From Gordoniibacillus kamchatkensis (lineage in GTDB: Bacteria > Bacillota > Bacilli > Paenibacillales > NBRC-103111), in assembly GCF_000829455.1 (NCBI RefSeq), contig NZ_JXAK01000029.1, positions 23,595-87,594 of the forward strand: 64,000 nucleotides of DNA, read 5' to 3'. Position numbers and translations under genes: made by a program. Below, in pieces: positions 23,588-32,518 of this stretch (its first letter is position 1; every line of letters starts with the position of its first letter). Under the pieces are notes generated by a model, which searched no databases, had not been told where the DNA came from, and worked only from the letters and a program-made list of their open reading frames with translations.

Positions 23588-24901
23588 ATGATCCGTTCGA
23601 TACAAATCGATCCCGCCTTCCCTTATTACAGGAGCCGTTCCCCGGAAAGCGTCGCTGAAGAGCTCAAGCTGGCGGGCTACGGCACGGTCCATATTTTCGT
23701 GACGAATGAATGCGCTGTCGACCGGACGCTGGTCATGGCGCTTCGCCGTCAAGACATTGAAGTGTGGGCGCTGACGCTCGGCAACGGCACGTTCGTCACT
23801 TCGCACTTGCCAACAGGATGGCAACAATGGCGGATGGGACTGCTGAAAAAGGTCGATGACGGTTACACGCGTCTTTCCCCCTTTTGCCGCGAATATGTCG
23901 CTTGGAAGAAGCAGGCTCTCGCCCGCCTCGTCGCCACCGTTCCGTTCGACGGGCTGGAAATCGCCGAGCCGTATTTGCCGGAATGGAACGGCCTTGAATC
24001 GGGAACATACGGCGATATCGGACCGCATGCGCAGCGCGAGTTCGAGCGGGAATACGGCGCCGCGATTCCGGACTTGCGGGATCCTTCCGCACCCACCTAT
24101 TACGCGAAGCAGCCTGAGCTATACGGCAAGTGGGTCGAATTTCGCGTGCGGGGCGTGAACCGGTACGTTGCGGAAATGATCAACGGCGCTGGCGGCGTGC
24201 GCGAGGCGAGGCCCGGCATCCGCATCGCGACGTGGACGCTGGCCATCGACGCCGGTCCCGATTCGCTCGCCAAACTGCGCGAGCTGCAGGGCAACGATGC
24301 GGTGTCGATGGCCCGCGCTGTCAAGCCGGATGTCCATTATTTGCAGACGCATTGGCCCGACTGGGGACGGGCCGATTTGCCGCCGTCTTACGTCCGCGGT
24401 TACAAGCCGTTCATAGAATCGCTTCGCGCCGCAAATCCACAGCTGCCGATCGGGATTCAGACCGATATCGGTTCGGCCAAGCGGATGATCCGCTCCCGGG
24501 CGTGGCTCGATTCGTTCGAGCAAGAGGTTCGGCTGCTCGGCTGCGAGACGTGGACCGCGTACGAATACCAGCTTGGCGGAGCGCTTTACGACGAGGCGCC
24601 ACGCCTGCTCTGGGCCGTGAAGTTCGGCACCGACAGTGCCGTGCTGTCGTTCCATAAACGAATCTCCAAACCGGACGCTATGACGCTGCGGTTCGCCGTA
24701 CGGACCGGCAGCCGGGTGTTGGAACTGCAGCCCAGCCGGCTGCATACGGACGGGAATCGGCTGTTCCTTTACGGCGTTAAACTGCCGGAACACAGCTGCG
24801 AGCTCGGGGTTCAAGGCGTATGCGATACGCCCGAATTGCTTCACTTCCCTCCGGCCAAAACGAACCGATGCGATGCGTACCAATGGATTTTTCTCGCTTA
24901 A
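23588..24901 (+). CDS. Predicted TIM-barrel glycosidase-like protein
   Basis: 437 residues, no signal peptide. The N-terminal part alternates strands and helices ('GYGTVHIFVTNECAVDRTLVMALRRQDIEVWALTLG'). It has paired acidic residues at strand ends in 'VPFDGLEIAEPYLPEWNG', then 'WTLAIDAGPDSLAKL' and 'PIGIQTDIGSA'. This reads as a (beta/alpha)8 barrel of the glycoside-hydrolase type, with a C-terminal beta domain of about 90 residues. ATG at 23588 has AGGAGG 6 bp upstream; an open frame without a site extends 35 codons. No precise family can be given and no substrate inferred. Confidence 0.65.
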   Translation: MIRSIQIDPAFPYYRSRSPESVAEELKLAGYGTVHIFVTNECAVDRTLVMALRRQDIEVWALTLGNGTFVTSHLPTGWQQWRMGLLKKVDDGYTRLSPFCREYVAWKKQALARLVATVPFDGLEIAEPYLPEWNGLESGTYGDIGPHAQREFEREYGAAIPDLRDPSAPTYYAKQPELYGKWVEFRVRGVNRYVAEMINGAGGVREARPGIRIATWTLAIDAGPDSLAKLRELQGNDAVSMARAVKPDVHYLQTHWPDWGRADLPPSYVRGYKPFIESLRAANPQLPIGIQTDIGSAKRMIRSRAWLDSFEQEVRLLGCETWTAYEYQLGGALYDEAPRLLWAVKFGTDSAVLSFHKRISKPDAMTLRFAVRTGSRVLELQPSRLHTDGNRLFLYGVKLPEHSCELGVQGVCDTPELLHFPPAKTNRCDAYQWIFLA

Positions 24902-24982
24902 GGCTCCCTTTTCATTGCCGAGCCCATGTGCTACACTAGTCGGGAATGACGTTCGCTAAGGCGCAGGGAGGCATTTTTTTAC

Positions 24983-25609
24983 ATGTTGGTTATCGGCATC
25001 GCCGGCGGCACAGGCTCCGGCAAGACGTCCGTCGCCCGTAACATTATGAACAAATTGGGCAAAGACAACGTTACGCTGCTATCGCAAGATAATTATTATA
25101 TCGATCATTCCGAACTGGCGCCGGAAGAGCGCGAAAAAATCAATTACGATCATCCGAACGCGTTCGACAACGCATTGCTCCTCGCCCATTTGCAGCAGCT
25201 TCGCGAGGGCCGGCCGATCGATTGCCCGAAGTACGATTTCACAAAGCATGCCCGGTCCGCGCAAACAATCCGAATTGAAGTCAAGCCGATCGTTCTGATC
25301 GAAGGCATTCACGTACTGACCGACGAGCAAGTGCGCGGCGCCCTCGACATTAAAGTGTTCGTCGATACGGACCCCGATGTGCGCATATTGCGCCGCGTCG
25401 TTCGCGACATTCAAGACCGCGGACGAACGCTCAAATCGGTGTACGAGCAGTACTTGACTACCGTCAAACCGATGCACGACGCTTTCATCGAACCTTCCAA
25501 AAAGTATGCAGACATCATCATTCCGGAAGGCGGGCACAACGAAATCGGCATCTCCCTGCTCACGTCGCTGACAGAGCGATATATGGCCGAAAGCGCCAGA
25601 CCTGGCTGA
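24983..25609 (+). CDS. udk: Uridine kinase
   Basis: 208 residues. P-loop 'GIAGGTGSGKTSVA', the uridine-binding 'LSQDNYYIDHSEL' and 'NYDHPNAFDNALLLAHLQQL', then 'VLIEGIHVLTDEQVR' (Walker B-like) and 'RRVVRDIQDRGRTLKSVYEQYLTTVKPMHDAFIEPSKKYADIIIPEGG'. These are the standard Udk elements. It phosphorylates uridine and cytidine in salvage. ATG follows GGGAGG by 11 bp; a strong terminator ends the unit. Confidence 0.96.
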   Translation: MLVIGIAGGTGSGKTSVARNIMNKLGKDNVTLLSQDNYYIDHSELAPEEREKINYDHPNAFDNALLLAHLQQLREGRPIDCPKYDFTKHARSAQTIRIEVKPIVLIEGIHVLTDEQVRGALDIKVFVDTDPDVRILRRVVRDIQDRGRTLKSVYEQYLTTVKPMHDAFIEPSKKYADIIIPEGGHNEIGISLLTSLTERYMAESARPG

Positions 25610-25623
25610 CCGCCCCGCGGCCC

Positions 25624-25667
25624 TAAAAAAAGCAGCTTATCCTCAATCCGGATAAGCTGCTTTTTTC
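25624..25667. terminator. Bidirectional terminator after udk
   Basis: A 17-bp stem AAAAAAGCAGCTTATCC / GGATAAGCTGCTTTTTT with a short loop. Confidence 0.9.
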
Positions 25668-25708
25668 GTAGCCGGTACGCCGCCTCCGCGGTAAACGGCT
25701 TCAGCCGT

Positions 25709-26238
25709 TCACACGCTCACGATTTCCCAGCGGGAAGCCGCTTTCTCCAAATTCGGATGCGGCTGAAAACCATCGTGCGCGAGAATGAGCAGCCGAACGC
25801 GGCGAATCCATTCGCCGAACGACGAATACGACGCGAAGGCTTCGCATACAATTCCGGCAGCGCTACAATATGCGGCGCTTTATATTTGTCCGTCGCGAAT
25901 CGGAGCAGCGTATCCAGGGGAGTATATTTTTGACGCTTCCCTTCCCAGGCGTCCACCGTAACGGGTATGTCCGGCTGCGCCTGCTCGACCCATGCCTCGA
26001 GCTGTTTGATTCGCTCGTGATAAGGGCGCATCGCTTTCAGCTTCATCCGGCGCAGCGTCTCGTCATGCTGCGGCAGCAGCGCCAGCTTGACGAAGGAGCG
26101 CCCCTTCGCCAGCTTCGCAAGCAGCGGGACGTGCGCCGCCAGCGGGTCGTCGAAAATGCCTACGGCCAGCAGCGTTCCCTTAGCGGTGTCCGGACCGGGC
26201 TCATAGCCGTACGGCATGAGCGTATTTCCTCTGGACAA
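25709..26238 (-). pseudogene. Conserved hypothetical protein, frameshifted near its 3' end
   Basis: Up to about residue 130 the frame is clean ('GTLLAVGIFDDPLAAHVPLLAKLAKG', 'HIVALPELYA'). It then runs into Arg/Ser-rich text. Adding one base near 25844 restores 'EAFASYSSFGEWIRRVRLLILAHDGFQPHPN' and a stop at 25709-25711, giving about 176 residues. The start is taken as TTG at 26236-26238, 9 bp after AAAGGAG; two nearby ATGs are possible. No family recognised. The break is probably a one-base loss in GCGGAAG. Confidence 0.6.
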
Positions 26239-26350
26239 ATTCATCGGCTCCTTTCGTATTGTCACCATAGCAATTCCCTGCGGAATGGGTTATAATGCTA
26301 ATTGAGCATTAAACCGACTGACCATTCTATTTTGAGGAGAAGACGTTTTC

Positions 26351-27466
26351 ATGAGAGACCCTCGTTTACAGGTGTTTGCCCGCAATGTGGTGCGCTATTC
26401 CGTCAACCTGCAGCCTGGCGAAAACATTTTGCTGGAAATGATCGGACTCAAAGATCTGGAGCTCGTGAAATGCTTTGTTGAAGAAGTGTATGCCGTCGGC
26501 GGCCGTCCGTTCGTCGATTTGCGCGACCCGGTCGTAACCCGGGCGCTGGCTCTCGGCGGAACGCGCGAGCAGTTCCAGCAGCTGGCCGAGCTGGAAGTAG
26601 CCCGCATGAAACAGATGCATGCGTACGTCGCCGTGCGCAGCTCCGACAACATTACGACGTTGTCCGACGTGCCGGAAGCGCAAATGAAGCTGTATACGGG
26701 CGTTTACCAGCGCCCCGTATTCGACCAGCGCATTAACTTCACCAAATGGTGCGTCATGCGCTACCCGAGCCCTTCGATGGCGCAGCTCGCCAACACGAGC
26801 ACGGAAGCGTTCGAAGATTTCTTTTTCCGCGTGTGCAACCTCGACTATTCCAAAATGGACAAAGCGATGGATCCGCTGAAGGCGCTCATGGAACGCACCG
26901 ACAAAGTCCGTCTCGTCGCCCCAGGCACCGACCTGACGTTCTCGATCAAAGGCATTCCGGCGGTCAAGTGCTCCGGCCACCGCAACATTCCGGACGGCGA
27001 AGTGTATACCGCACCGGTGAAAAATTCCGTCAACGGGGTCATCAGCTACAATACGCCGACCATTTATGAAGGCACTTCTTTCGACAGCGTCAGGCTGCGC
27101 TTCGAGAACGGCAAAATCGTCGAAGCGACGGGCAGCGATACGAAGCGCATCAACGACATTCTCGACGCCGACGAAGGCGCCCGCTACGTCGGCGAGTTCG
27201 CGATCGGTGTCAATCCGCACATCAAGCATCCGATGAAAGATATTTTGTTTGACGAGAAAATCGACGGCAGCATTCACTTCACTCCTGGGCAAGCGTACGC
27301 AGAAGCCGACAACACGAACCGCTCCTCGGTGCACTGGGACATGGTGCTCATCCAGCGTCCGGATTACGGCGGCGGCGAAATTTGGTTCGACGACGTGCTG
27401 ATCCGCAAGGACGGACGCTTCATGCTGAAAGAGCTCGAAGGGCTCAATCCGGAAAACCTGATTTAA
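26351..27466 (+). CDS. ampS: Aminopeptidase, M29 family (AmpS/PepS/AmpT type)
   Basis: 371 residues. The C-terminal metal site is recognisable: Glu in 'NIPDGEVYTAPVKNSVNG', Glu in 'RYVGEFAIGVNP', His in 'GSIHFTPGQAYAEADNTN' and His/Asp in 'SSVHWDMVLIQRPDYGGGEIWFDDVLI'. This dinuclear site defines M29 aminopeptidases, cytosolic enzymes with broad N-terminal specificity. GAGGAG precedes the ATG and a TATAAT occurs at 26291-26296. Full length for the family. Confidence 0.93.
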   Translation: MRDPRLQVFARNVVRYSVNLQPGENILLEMIGLKDLELVKCFVEEVYAVGGRPFVDLRDPVVTRALALGGTREQFQQLAELEVARMKQMHAYVAVRSSDNITTLSDVPEAQMKLYTGVYQRPVFDQRINFTKWCVMRYPSPSMAQLANTSTEAFEDFFFRVCNLDYSKMDKAMDPLKALMERTDKVRLVAPGTDLTFSIKGIPAVKCSGHRNIPDGEVYTAPVKNSVNGVISYNTPTIYEGTSFDSVRLRFENGKIVEATGSDTKRINDILDADEGARYVGEFAIGVNPHIKHPMKDILFDEKIDGSIHFTPGQAYAEADNTNRSSVHWDMVLIQRPDYGGGEIWFDDVLIRKDGRFMLKELEGLNPENLI

Positions 27467-27470
27467 AGCG

Positions 27471-27511
27471 AAGACCTCGCACGTCCCCGACAGGGGTGCG
27501 AGGTCTTTTTT
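27471..27511. terminator. Terminator shared by the aminopeptidase and c-di-GMP genes
   Basis: AAGACCTCGCAC / GTGCGAGGTCTTTTTT stem between convergent genes. Confidence 0.85.
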
Positions 27512-27524
27512 GCGCGCTTGCGAT

Positions 27525-29354
27525 TTATCCGACCTGCTCGTTTGTCGCAGCCGACTGATTCAGCTTGAAGGAGTACTTGTCTTGCAGCATGCTGATGAAC
27601 GAGTTGACAAGGTCCGGATCGAACTGGGAGCCGGAGCAGCGGCGCAGCTCGACGATCGCTTCGTCGAACGTTTTCGTCGGCTGGTACGGCCGCTCCGTCG
27701 TCATGGCGTCGAACGAATCGACGATGCACAGCATGCGCGCCAGCTTCGGGATTTCGTCGCCGCGCAGGCCGTGCGGATAACCTTTGCCGTCGTACCGTTC
27801 ATGGTGGAACTGCACGAGCGGCACCAGCTCCTTGTACTTGTCCATCGCCGAGACGATGTCCTTCCCCCACTCGACATGCTTCTTGACCGTTTCCCACTCT
27901 TCGCTCGTCAGCTTGTCCTTCTTCTTCAAAATCTCCTTCGGCACTTCCAGTTTGCCGATATCGTGAATGAGGGCGCCGAGCACGAACGTCTTCTTCTCCG
28001 CATCCTGCAAGCTTGTGTAATCGCAAAAATCGATCGCGTAGCCGAACACCCTTTTGCTGTGTTGAAACGTGTAGACGTCCTTGGCGAGAAAAATGTTGAG
28101 CTGCTGCTCGATCTCGTGAATGTCCTGCTCAATGTCGATCGTCTTCTGGATGATCGATTGCTCGTTGTAAATATGAACGAGGTTTTTTCCTTGCGCTTTG
28201 GCGTAGTACAGCGCCTGGTCCGCCTTGTCGAGCAGCTGCGACTTGTCCGTAATCCCCTTGCGGTATTCCGTCACGCCGGCCGAGAACGACAAACACCCGT
28301 GCGGCAAAACGTCTACGCCTTCGTAATACGAATCGTTCAGCTGCTTGCGCAGCTCGTTGACGAACTGGTACGCCGCCTTCTCGTTCTGATCCTGCAGCAA
28401 AATCGTAAACTCTTCGCCGCCGTAGCGGGCTACTACGTAATTGTGGGGCTTGCACTGCTTTTGCAGCTGTTTGGCCACAAATTCGAGCAGCTTGTCCCCT
28501 TTCAAATGCCCGAACGTATCGTTAAACCGTTTGAAGTTATCGAGATCGAGAATGGCCAGGCTGAACACGGTCTGCTGAGCTCTTGCTTTCGCGAGCTCTT
28601 TCTCCAGCAAATCCTCGAAATAGCCGTGATTGTACAGTCCCGTACGCTGATCTTTGATAGCCTTATACGCGACCTCGCTGTATAGTTTGGACAACTCCCG
28701 AAATCCCAAAGACAGCAGCACGCATATTCCTGTTATCAAGGTAAGGCCAAAATACCGATTGTTCGTTAGCAGAATGCTAAGAACTAGAGATAGCAGCAAG
28801 GTGCTGGAATAAGCGATAACGGCATCTTTGAACATTTCCTTTAAAATTTGCACTAAACTGTTTTGGGTCGTAATGATGTGAAATATAGCTATGACAGCAA
28901 TGTTTACCAAAAAATAGGCGATCATGGATGCGAAATACGCTATAATGAGCGTCTGATCAATGGCGCCCGTTTTCCCTCCGAATGAGGCAAATACGTACGA
29001 AGCGAAGCATATCATCAACGTATAATCGCTGAAATTAAAAAAATGCGCCCACCACACATATTTTTTTCGGCGCATGAAGATCGAAACAATAGAATTCAAA
29101 AATAACGCCCAAAGTGCAACTTGTAATCCGAACGTATAAATAATCGCTAAATACACTGCCGAATCCATCGACTGGATATTGCCTTCCGGCGGAATCCTAA
29201 AGGTGAAGTAATTCAACAGCAGCAGTACGCCTGTCAAAGCGTAGATCAGAACCCAATCGGAATAACTTTCAACATGAAAGCGGAAAAATGAAAGAAACAC
29301 CCCGATCCCCAGCAGCGATACGAGCGAAATATATATACGTTTGGATTGAATCAT
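27525..29354 (-). CDS. Membrane GGDEF / HD-GYP cyclic-di-GMP enzyme
   Basis: 609 residues. Residues 1-~225 are about eight membrane segments of an unassigned sensor region. GGDEF domain ~230-390: 'DLDNFKRFNDTFGHLKGD' and active-site 'RYGGEEF', so diguanylate cyclase activity is likely. No RxxD inhibitory site precedes it (KPHN at that place). HD-GYP domain ~415-590: 'LIHDIGKLEVP', 'KKHVEWG', 'HHERYDGKGYPHGL', so c-di-GMP hydrolysis is also likely. AAGGAG precedes the ATG. The first 650 bases are visibly more AT-rich than the catalytic half. The gene follows the 32-residue peptide gene, with a long perfect hairpin between. Confidence 0.92.
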   Translation of the reverse strand: MIQSKRIYISLVSLLGIGVFLSFFRFHVESYSDWVLIYALTGVLLLLNYFTFRIPPEGNIQSMDSAVYLAIIYTFGLQVALWALFLNSIVSIFMRRKKYVWWAHFFNFSDYTLMICFASYVFASFGGKTGAIDQTLIIAYFASMIAYFLVNIAVIAIFHIITTQNSLVQILKEMFKDAVIAYSSTLLLSLVLSILLTNNRYFGLTLITGICVLLSLGFRELSKLYSEVAYKAIKDQRTGLYNHGYFEDLLEKELAKARAQQTVFSLAILDLDNFKRFNDTFGHLKGDKLLEFVAKQLQKQCKPHNYVVARYGGEEFTILLQDQNEKAAYQFVNELRKQLNDSYYEGVDVLPHGCLSFSAGVTEYRKGITDKSQLLDKADQALYYAKAQGKNLVHIYNEQSIIQKTIDIEQDIHEIEQQLNIFLAKDVYTFQHSKRVFGYAIDFCDYTSLQDAEKKTFVLGALIHDIGKLEVPKEILKKKDKLTSEEWETVKKHVEWGKDIVSAMDKYKELVPLVQFHHERYDGKGYPHGLRGDEIPKLARMLCIVDSFDAMTTERPYQPTKTFDEAIVELRRCSGSQFDPDLVNSFISMLQDKYSFKLNQSAATNEQVG

Positions 29355-29374
29355 CGGGCCATCTCCTTATGCAA

Positions 29375-29414
29375 AAAATGAAAGGAAGAAGCTGATACTT
29401 CTTCCTTTCATTTT
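29375..29414 (-). terminator. Perfect 17-bp hairpin with U-run between peptide and GGDEF/HD-GYP genes
   Basis: AAAATGAAAGGAAGAAG and its exact complement surround the 6-base loop; on the minus strand six T residues follow. It can act as terminator or attenuator, making the peptide more abundant than the downstream enzyme. Confidence 0.8.
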
Positions 29415-29463
29415 GATCAAACCGCTAAGAAAAATCAACTAATACTTCTAAATATTTTCAATC

Positions 29464-29562
29464 TCACGGTCCGGTTAATTGTATGCCGGATGTAAATGCA
29501 ACGACTGCACATGCCACAATCACAACGTTCAAAGCAATTGTAAGTACTTTGCTTAGCTTCAT
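29464..29562 (-). CDS. 32-residue hydrophobic signal-like peptide
   Basis: AGGAGGTG lies exactly 9 bp before the ATG, the best ribosome binding site in the area. The product starts MKLSKVLTIALNVVIVACAV and ends AFTSGIQLTGP: a basic N-terminus, one hydrophobic stretch of about 18 residues, then a polar tail. A signal-peptidase-like site (VVA before FTSGIQLTGP) would free a ten-residue peptide; alternatively it stays in the membrane. It lies between a DUF5317 gene and the GGDEF/HD-GYP gene on the same strand. No known family is recognised. Confidence 0.65.
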   Translation of the reverse strand: MKLSKVLTIALNVVIVACAVVAFTSGIQLTGP

Positions 29563-29600
29563 TAGAATTTCACCTCCTGTATGAATTTACAATTACCTAT

Positions 29601-30185
29601 TTATAAAACTTTTTCGATGATAGGCAGCTTTTGTTTCTTCGGCCTGTCGAGCACCATCAGGTTCTGAATGTATAAGAAAATGCCGATTCCGCATACGACG
29701 TCGCCGATACTGATAACCTGCTGCTTGTAATATGGCTTGTTCAGTGGAATGATATCGCCCAAAAACGCTAGCTTCGTCTCCGCCGTCAGCACCATGTGTT
29801 TACCGTACAGCGTTCCCTCTTGCAGCGCCTGAGCATAGTCCTTGCCGATCGTGGAAGCGGCTTCAAGAGAAACCGGCATTCTACCGCCGTTGATCAGCAT
29901 GACCAGGAAGTTCAGAAAAACTCCCGCCATTAATACGAGGAAGCCCTTTTCCTTGCGGTTCATCCACAAAAACACGAAACCGACGATATAAACTGCCATA
30001 AACGTAAAATTGCTGATCGCCGCAACCCAAGCGTATCTTGTTTCAAATATGTAAACGAGAAACTGAATCGCAAGCAATATAGGGAAAACCCAGCCGTAAC
30101 GAAGCTTGACGTTCAAAAACCCTTTCAAGCTGCCGCGGCGAAGAAGTCCTACCAAAATGCCGATAATTACACCGTCAAACGCCAT
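29601..30185 (-). CDS. DUF5317-like membrane protein
   Basis: 194 residues, about five membrane segments, and a conserved-looking external stretch 'LINGGRMPVSLEAASTIG', then 'LAFLGDIIPLNKPYYKQQVISIGDVVCGIGIF'. This matches uncharacterised DUF5317 proteins of Bacillota. ATG at 30183-30185 has GGAGAG 9 bp upstream. The stop is 39 bp before the start of the 32-residue peptide gene on the same strand, so they are likely one transcript. Confidence 0.75.
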   Translation of the reverse strand: MAFDGVIIGILVGLLRRGSLKGFLNVKLRYGWVFPILLAIQFLVYIFETRYAWVAAISNFTFMAVYIVGFVFLWMNRKEKGFLVLMAGVFLNFLVMLINGGRMPVSLEAASTIGKDYAQALQEGTLYGKHMVLTAETKLAFLGDIIPLNKPYYKQQVISIGDVVCGIGIFLYIQNLMVLDRPKKQKLPIIEKVL

Positions 30186-30350
30186 GTTAGCGATCTCTCC
30201 AATTTATGGGTTGGTGGTGGAGCTAGTAAATTTTATACATCAACCTTGTACCATATGTCACGTTCTTTTTTGTTTACTTTGGAAAAATCGGTCTTAAGTC
30301 GTATACGTTCGTTATATATCGACAAAATAGGCAGGTGGAGGTGATAAATT

Positions 30351-30485
30351 ATGACAGGACGAAACAATCAGCCTAAAAATAATGGGCCGTCGTCGAAGCC
30401 TTCGCGCCTCGATCAATTCGGCGACCAACTGGCCGATAACGGCCCTTCCGCGAAAGGCGGCAACAACGAGACAGGCAAACGATAA
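30351..30485 (+). CDS. Small hydrophilic protein, 44 residues
   Basis: GGAGGTG lies 7 bp before the ATG and an intrinsic terminator follows. The product starts MTGRNNQPKNNGPSSKPSRL and ends NNETGKR. It is Asn/Gly/Lys/Ser-rich, lacks Cys and Trp, and is probably unstructured. In composition it is like the 46-residue protein at 22.8 kb. Unknown function; a spore or stationary-phase role is only a guess. Confidence 0.65.
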   Translation: MTGRNNQPKNNGPSSKPSRLDQFGDQLADNGPSAKGGNNETGKR

Positions 30486-30496
30486 GCGCACAATGC

Positions 30497-30538
30497 CAAA
30501 AAAGCTCTTTCGGCGGCAGTGCCGGAAGAGCTTTTTTA
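30497..30538 (+). terminator. Intrinsic terminator after the 44-residue gene
   Basis: AAAAAAGCTCTTTCGGC / GCCGGAAGAGCTTTTTT with a 6-base loop. Confidence 0.9.
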
Positions 30539-30727
30539 ATTCGCACCGTCAAGCTGGCATCCCCAGTATACTTAGCCTACTGCAAACATATAAGAAACGA
30601 GTCCGGATTCATTTCACAATATTTTTTGGCGAAAGCGAGTGATCATTCATCGATTCGTGCTGTTCAATAAGTAGAGCCTAGTCTCTCTGTGTCGCTCACG
30701 AAAATTTCGTTGTCGAGGTGTGCCTGA

Positions 30728-30979
30728 ATGATTTACGGAACGATGTTGTTGGATACGGATATGGAATTGTTCGTTGCGGCTTTGTCGCAAACGCCTGTGC
30801 TTGTGTGGCAGCTGAACGAGCACGATATGTATGTGCATGTGGATTCCGGAATCATTCTGAAATTCGCTCCCGATTATGTGCAGATCCGATCGGTCCACGG
30901 CTTGAAGCATGTTGCCTGTTATCCCAGAGATCATTGCGAATTCAGCGTCCGCCTTGCAGGCGGGCAAAGAACGATATAA
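30728..30979 (+). CDS. Hypothetical protein, 83 residues
   Basis: ATG (30728) lies 7 bp after GAGGTG. The product begins MIYGTMLLDTDMELFVAALS and has a plausible mixed alpha/beta composition with two Cys. No signal peptide. A permease gene begins 104 bp downstream. Not recognised; it could be a chance frame. Confidence 0.45.
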   Translation: MIYGTMLLDTDMELFVAALSQTPVLVWQLNEHDMYVHVDSGIILKFAPDYVQIRSVHGLKHVACYPRDHCEFSVRLAGGQRTI

Positions 30980-31082
30980 CGGCATTACGGTCCCTTCCGC
31001 TTCCCGCGCACCATTCCGAATGCATCGAATAGGCTGTAGTACGGCTAGGTTACAGCCTAATTCGATACGGAGGTGGGTGGAA

Positions 31083-32498
31083 ATGGGAGTGGAACTGATC
31101 GGGCTGCACTGGGTATACGTCCTGTTCGTGGCCCTGATTGTCGGCTTCATGATTGCCCGGAAAGACACGACGATTGTATGTATTGCGGGTGTTTTCGTGC
31201 TTGCCCTGATGGCGACCGGTTCGCTTTCGCACTCGGTCATCGGAGTGTTCTCAAGCTTTATTTACGCCATTAAAGAACTGCTTGGGACGATACTCGTCAT
31301 CTCGATCATCGTCGGCATGAGCCAGGTGCTGACGAAGACGGGAATAAACGAGACGATGATTACGCCCGTCGCTCGTCTCATTCGAACGCCGGCGCTTGCG
31401 TTCTGGGTGACGGGCATCGCCATGATGATCATCTCGTGGTTTTTCTGGCCGTCTCCGGCGGTGGCGCTAATCGGGGCTGTGCTGCTGCCGGTGGCGGTGC
31501 GGGTCGGCTTGCCCGCGATCGGCGTGGCGATGGCGATGAACTTGTTCGGACACGGGATTGCCCTCTCTGGCGACTACATCATTCAAGGAGCGCCGAAGCT
31601 GACTGCCGATGCGGCGGGCATTCCGGTCGGCGACGTGATGAGCGCTTCGGTGCCGCTTGTCATCGTAATGGGCGTCGTCACGACCGTAACCGCCTTCCTG
31701 ATGCTGCGCAAAGACTTGAAGTCCGGCAAGCTGGCCGCCGACAAACCTCCAAAAGGCTCGACAGTTCTCAACGACGATTTGCCGTTTCGCATCCCGGCGC
31801 GGCATTCGTCGCTTACGCGCGGCGCCAAACGGCTGCTCGCCGCAGTCATCCTGCTGCTGTTCGCGCTCGACGTTGCGGCCATGTTCGTACTCAAGCTGCA
31901 AGGCGGCGACGCTACCGCGCTCATCGGCGGCACGGCGCTGTTCATTTTGCTGCTGGTGTCTTTGCTCGCTCACCGGGCGAAAGGTCTGGAGAAGACGACC
32001 GGCTACTTGGTGGAAGGGTTTCAATTCGGGTTTCGCGTGTTCGGACCCGTCATTCCGATCGCGGCATTTTTCTATTTAGGCGACGCGGCGTTGACAGACA
32101 TTTTCGGCAAAGTGCTGCCGCAAGGTTCGACAGGTATCGTCAACGACTTGGGCGTTGCGCTGGCACATAGCGTCCCGTTGAACAAAGCTGTGAGCGCGGT
32201 GACGCTGACAGCTGTCGGCGCCATTACCGGTCTCGACGGTTCCGGCTTTTCCGGCATCTCGCTGGCCGGTTCGATCGCGCACCTGTTTGCCGCCGCAATC
32301 GGGTCCGGCATCGCAACGCTGACGGCGCTCGGCCAAGTGGCTGCCATCTGGGTCGGCGGCGGCACGCTAATTCCGTGGGCTCTTATTCCGGCTGCGGCCA
32401 TTTGCGGCGTCGACCCGTTCGATCTCGCCCGCCGCAACCTGAAGCCGGTGCTGATCGGTCTTGTCGTCACGACGATCGTCGCGATGTTTTTGCTGTAA
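31083..32498 (+). CDS. Multi-pass permease of the ion-transporter type
   Basis: 471 residues, about 12 membrane segments. Paired glycine-rich re-entrant-like stretches are 'AMNLFGHGIALSGDYIIQGAP' and 'ITGLDGSGFSGISLAGS'. Two-fold repeats of this kind are typical of the ion-transporter superfamily (GntP, DcuC and citrate carriers). ATG at 31083 follows GGAGGTGG; the frame stays open far upstream without a site. The substrate is unknown and probably an organic anion. Confidence 0.75.
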   Translation: MGVELIGLHWVYVLFVALIVGFMIARKDTTIVCIAGVFVLALMATGSLSHSVIGVFSSFIYAIKELLGTILVISIIVGMSQVLTKTGINETMITPVARLIRTPALAFWVTGIAMMIISWFFWPSPAVALIGAVLLPVAVRVGLPAIGVAMAMNLFGHGIALSGDYIIQGAPKLTADAAGIPVGDVMSASVPLVIVMGVVTTVTAFLMLRKDLKSGKLAADKPPKGSTVLNDDLPFRIPARHSSLTRGAKRLLAAVILLLFALDVAAMFVLKLQGGDATALIGGTALFILLLVSLLAHRAKGLEKTTGYLVEGFQFGFRVFGPVIPIAAFFYLGDAALTDIFGKVLPQGSTGIVNDLGVALAHSVPLNKAVSAVTLTAVGAITGLDGSGFSGISLAGSIAHLFAAAIGSGIATLTALGQVAAIWVGGGTLIPWALIPAAAICGVDPFDLARRNLKPVLIGLVVTTIVAMFLL

Positions 32499-32518
32499 GA
32501 GACGCTCAGCAGGCGCGG

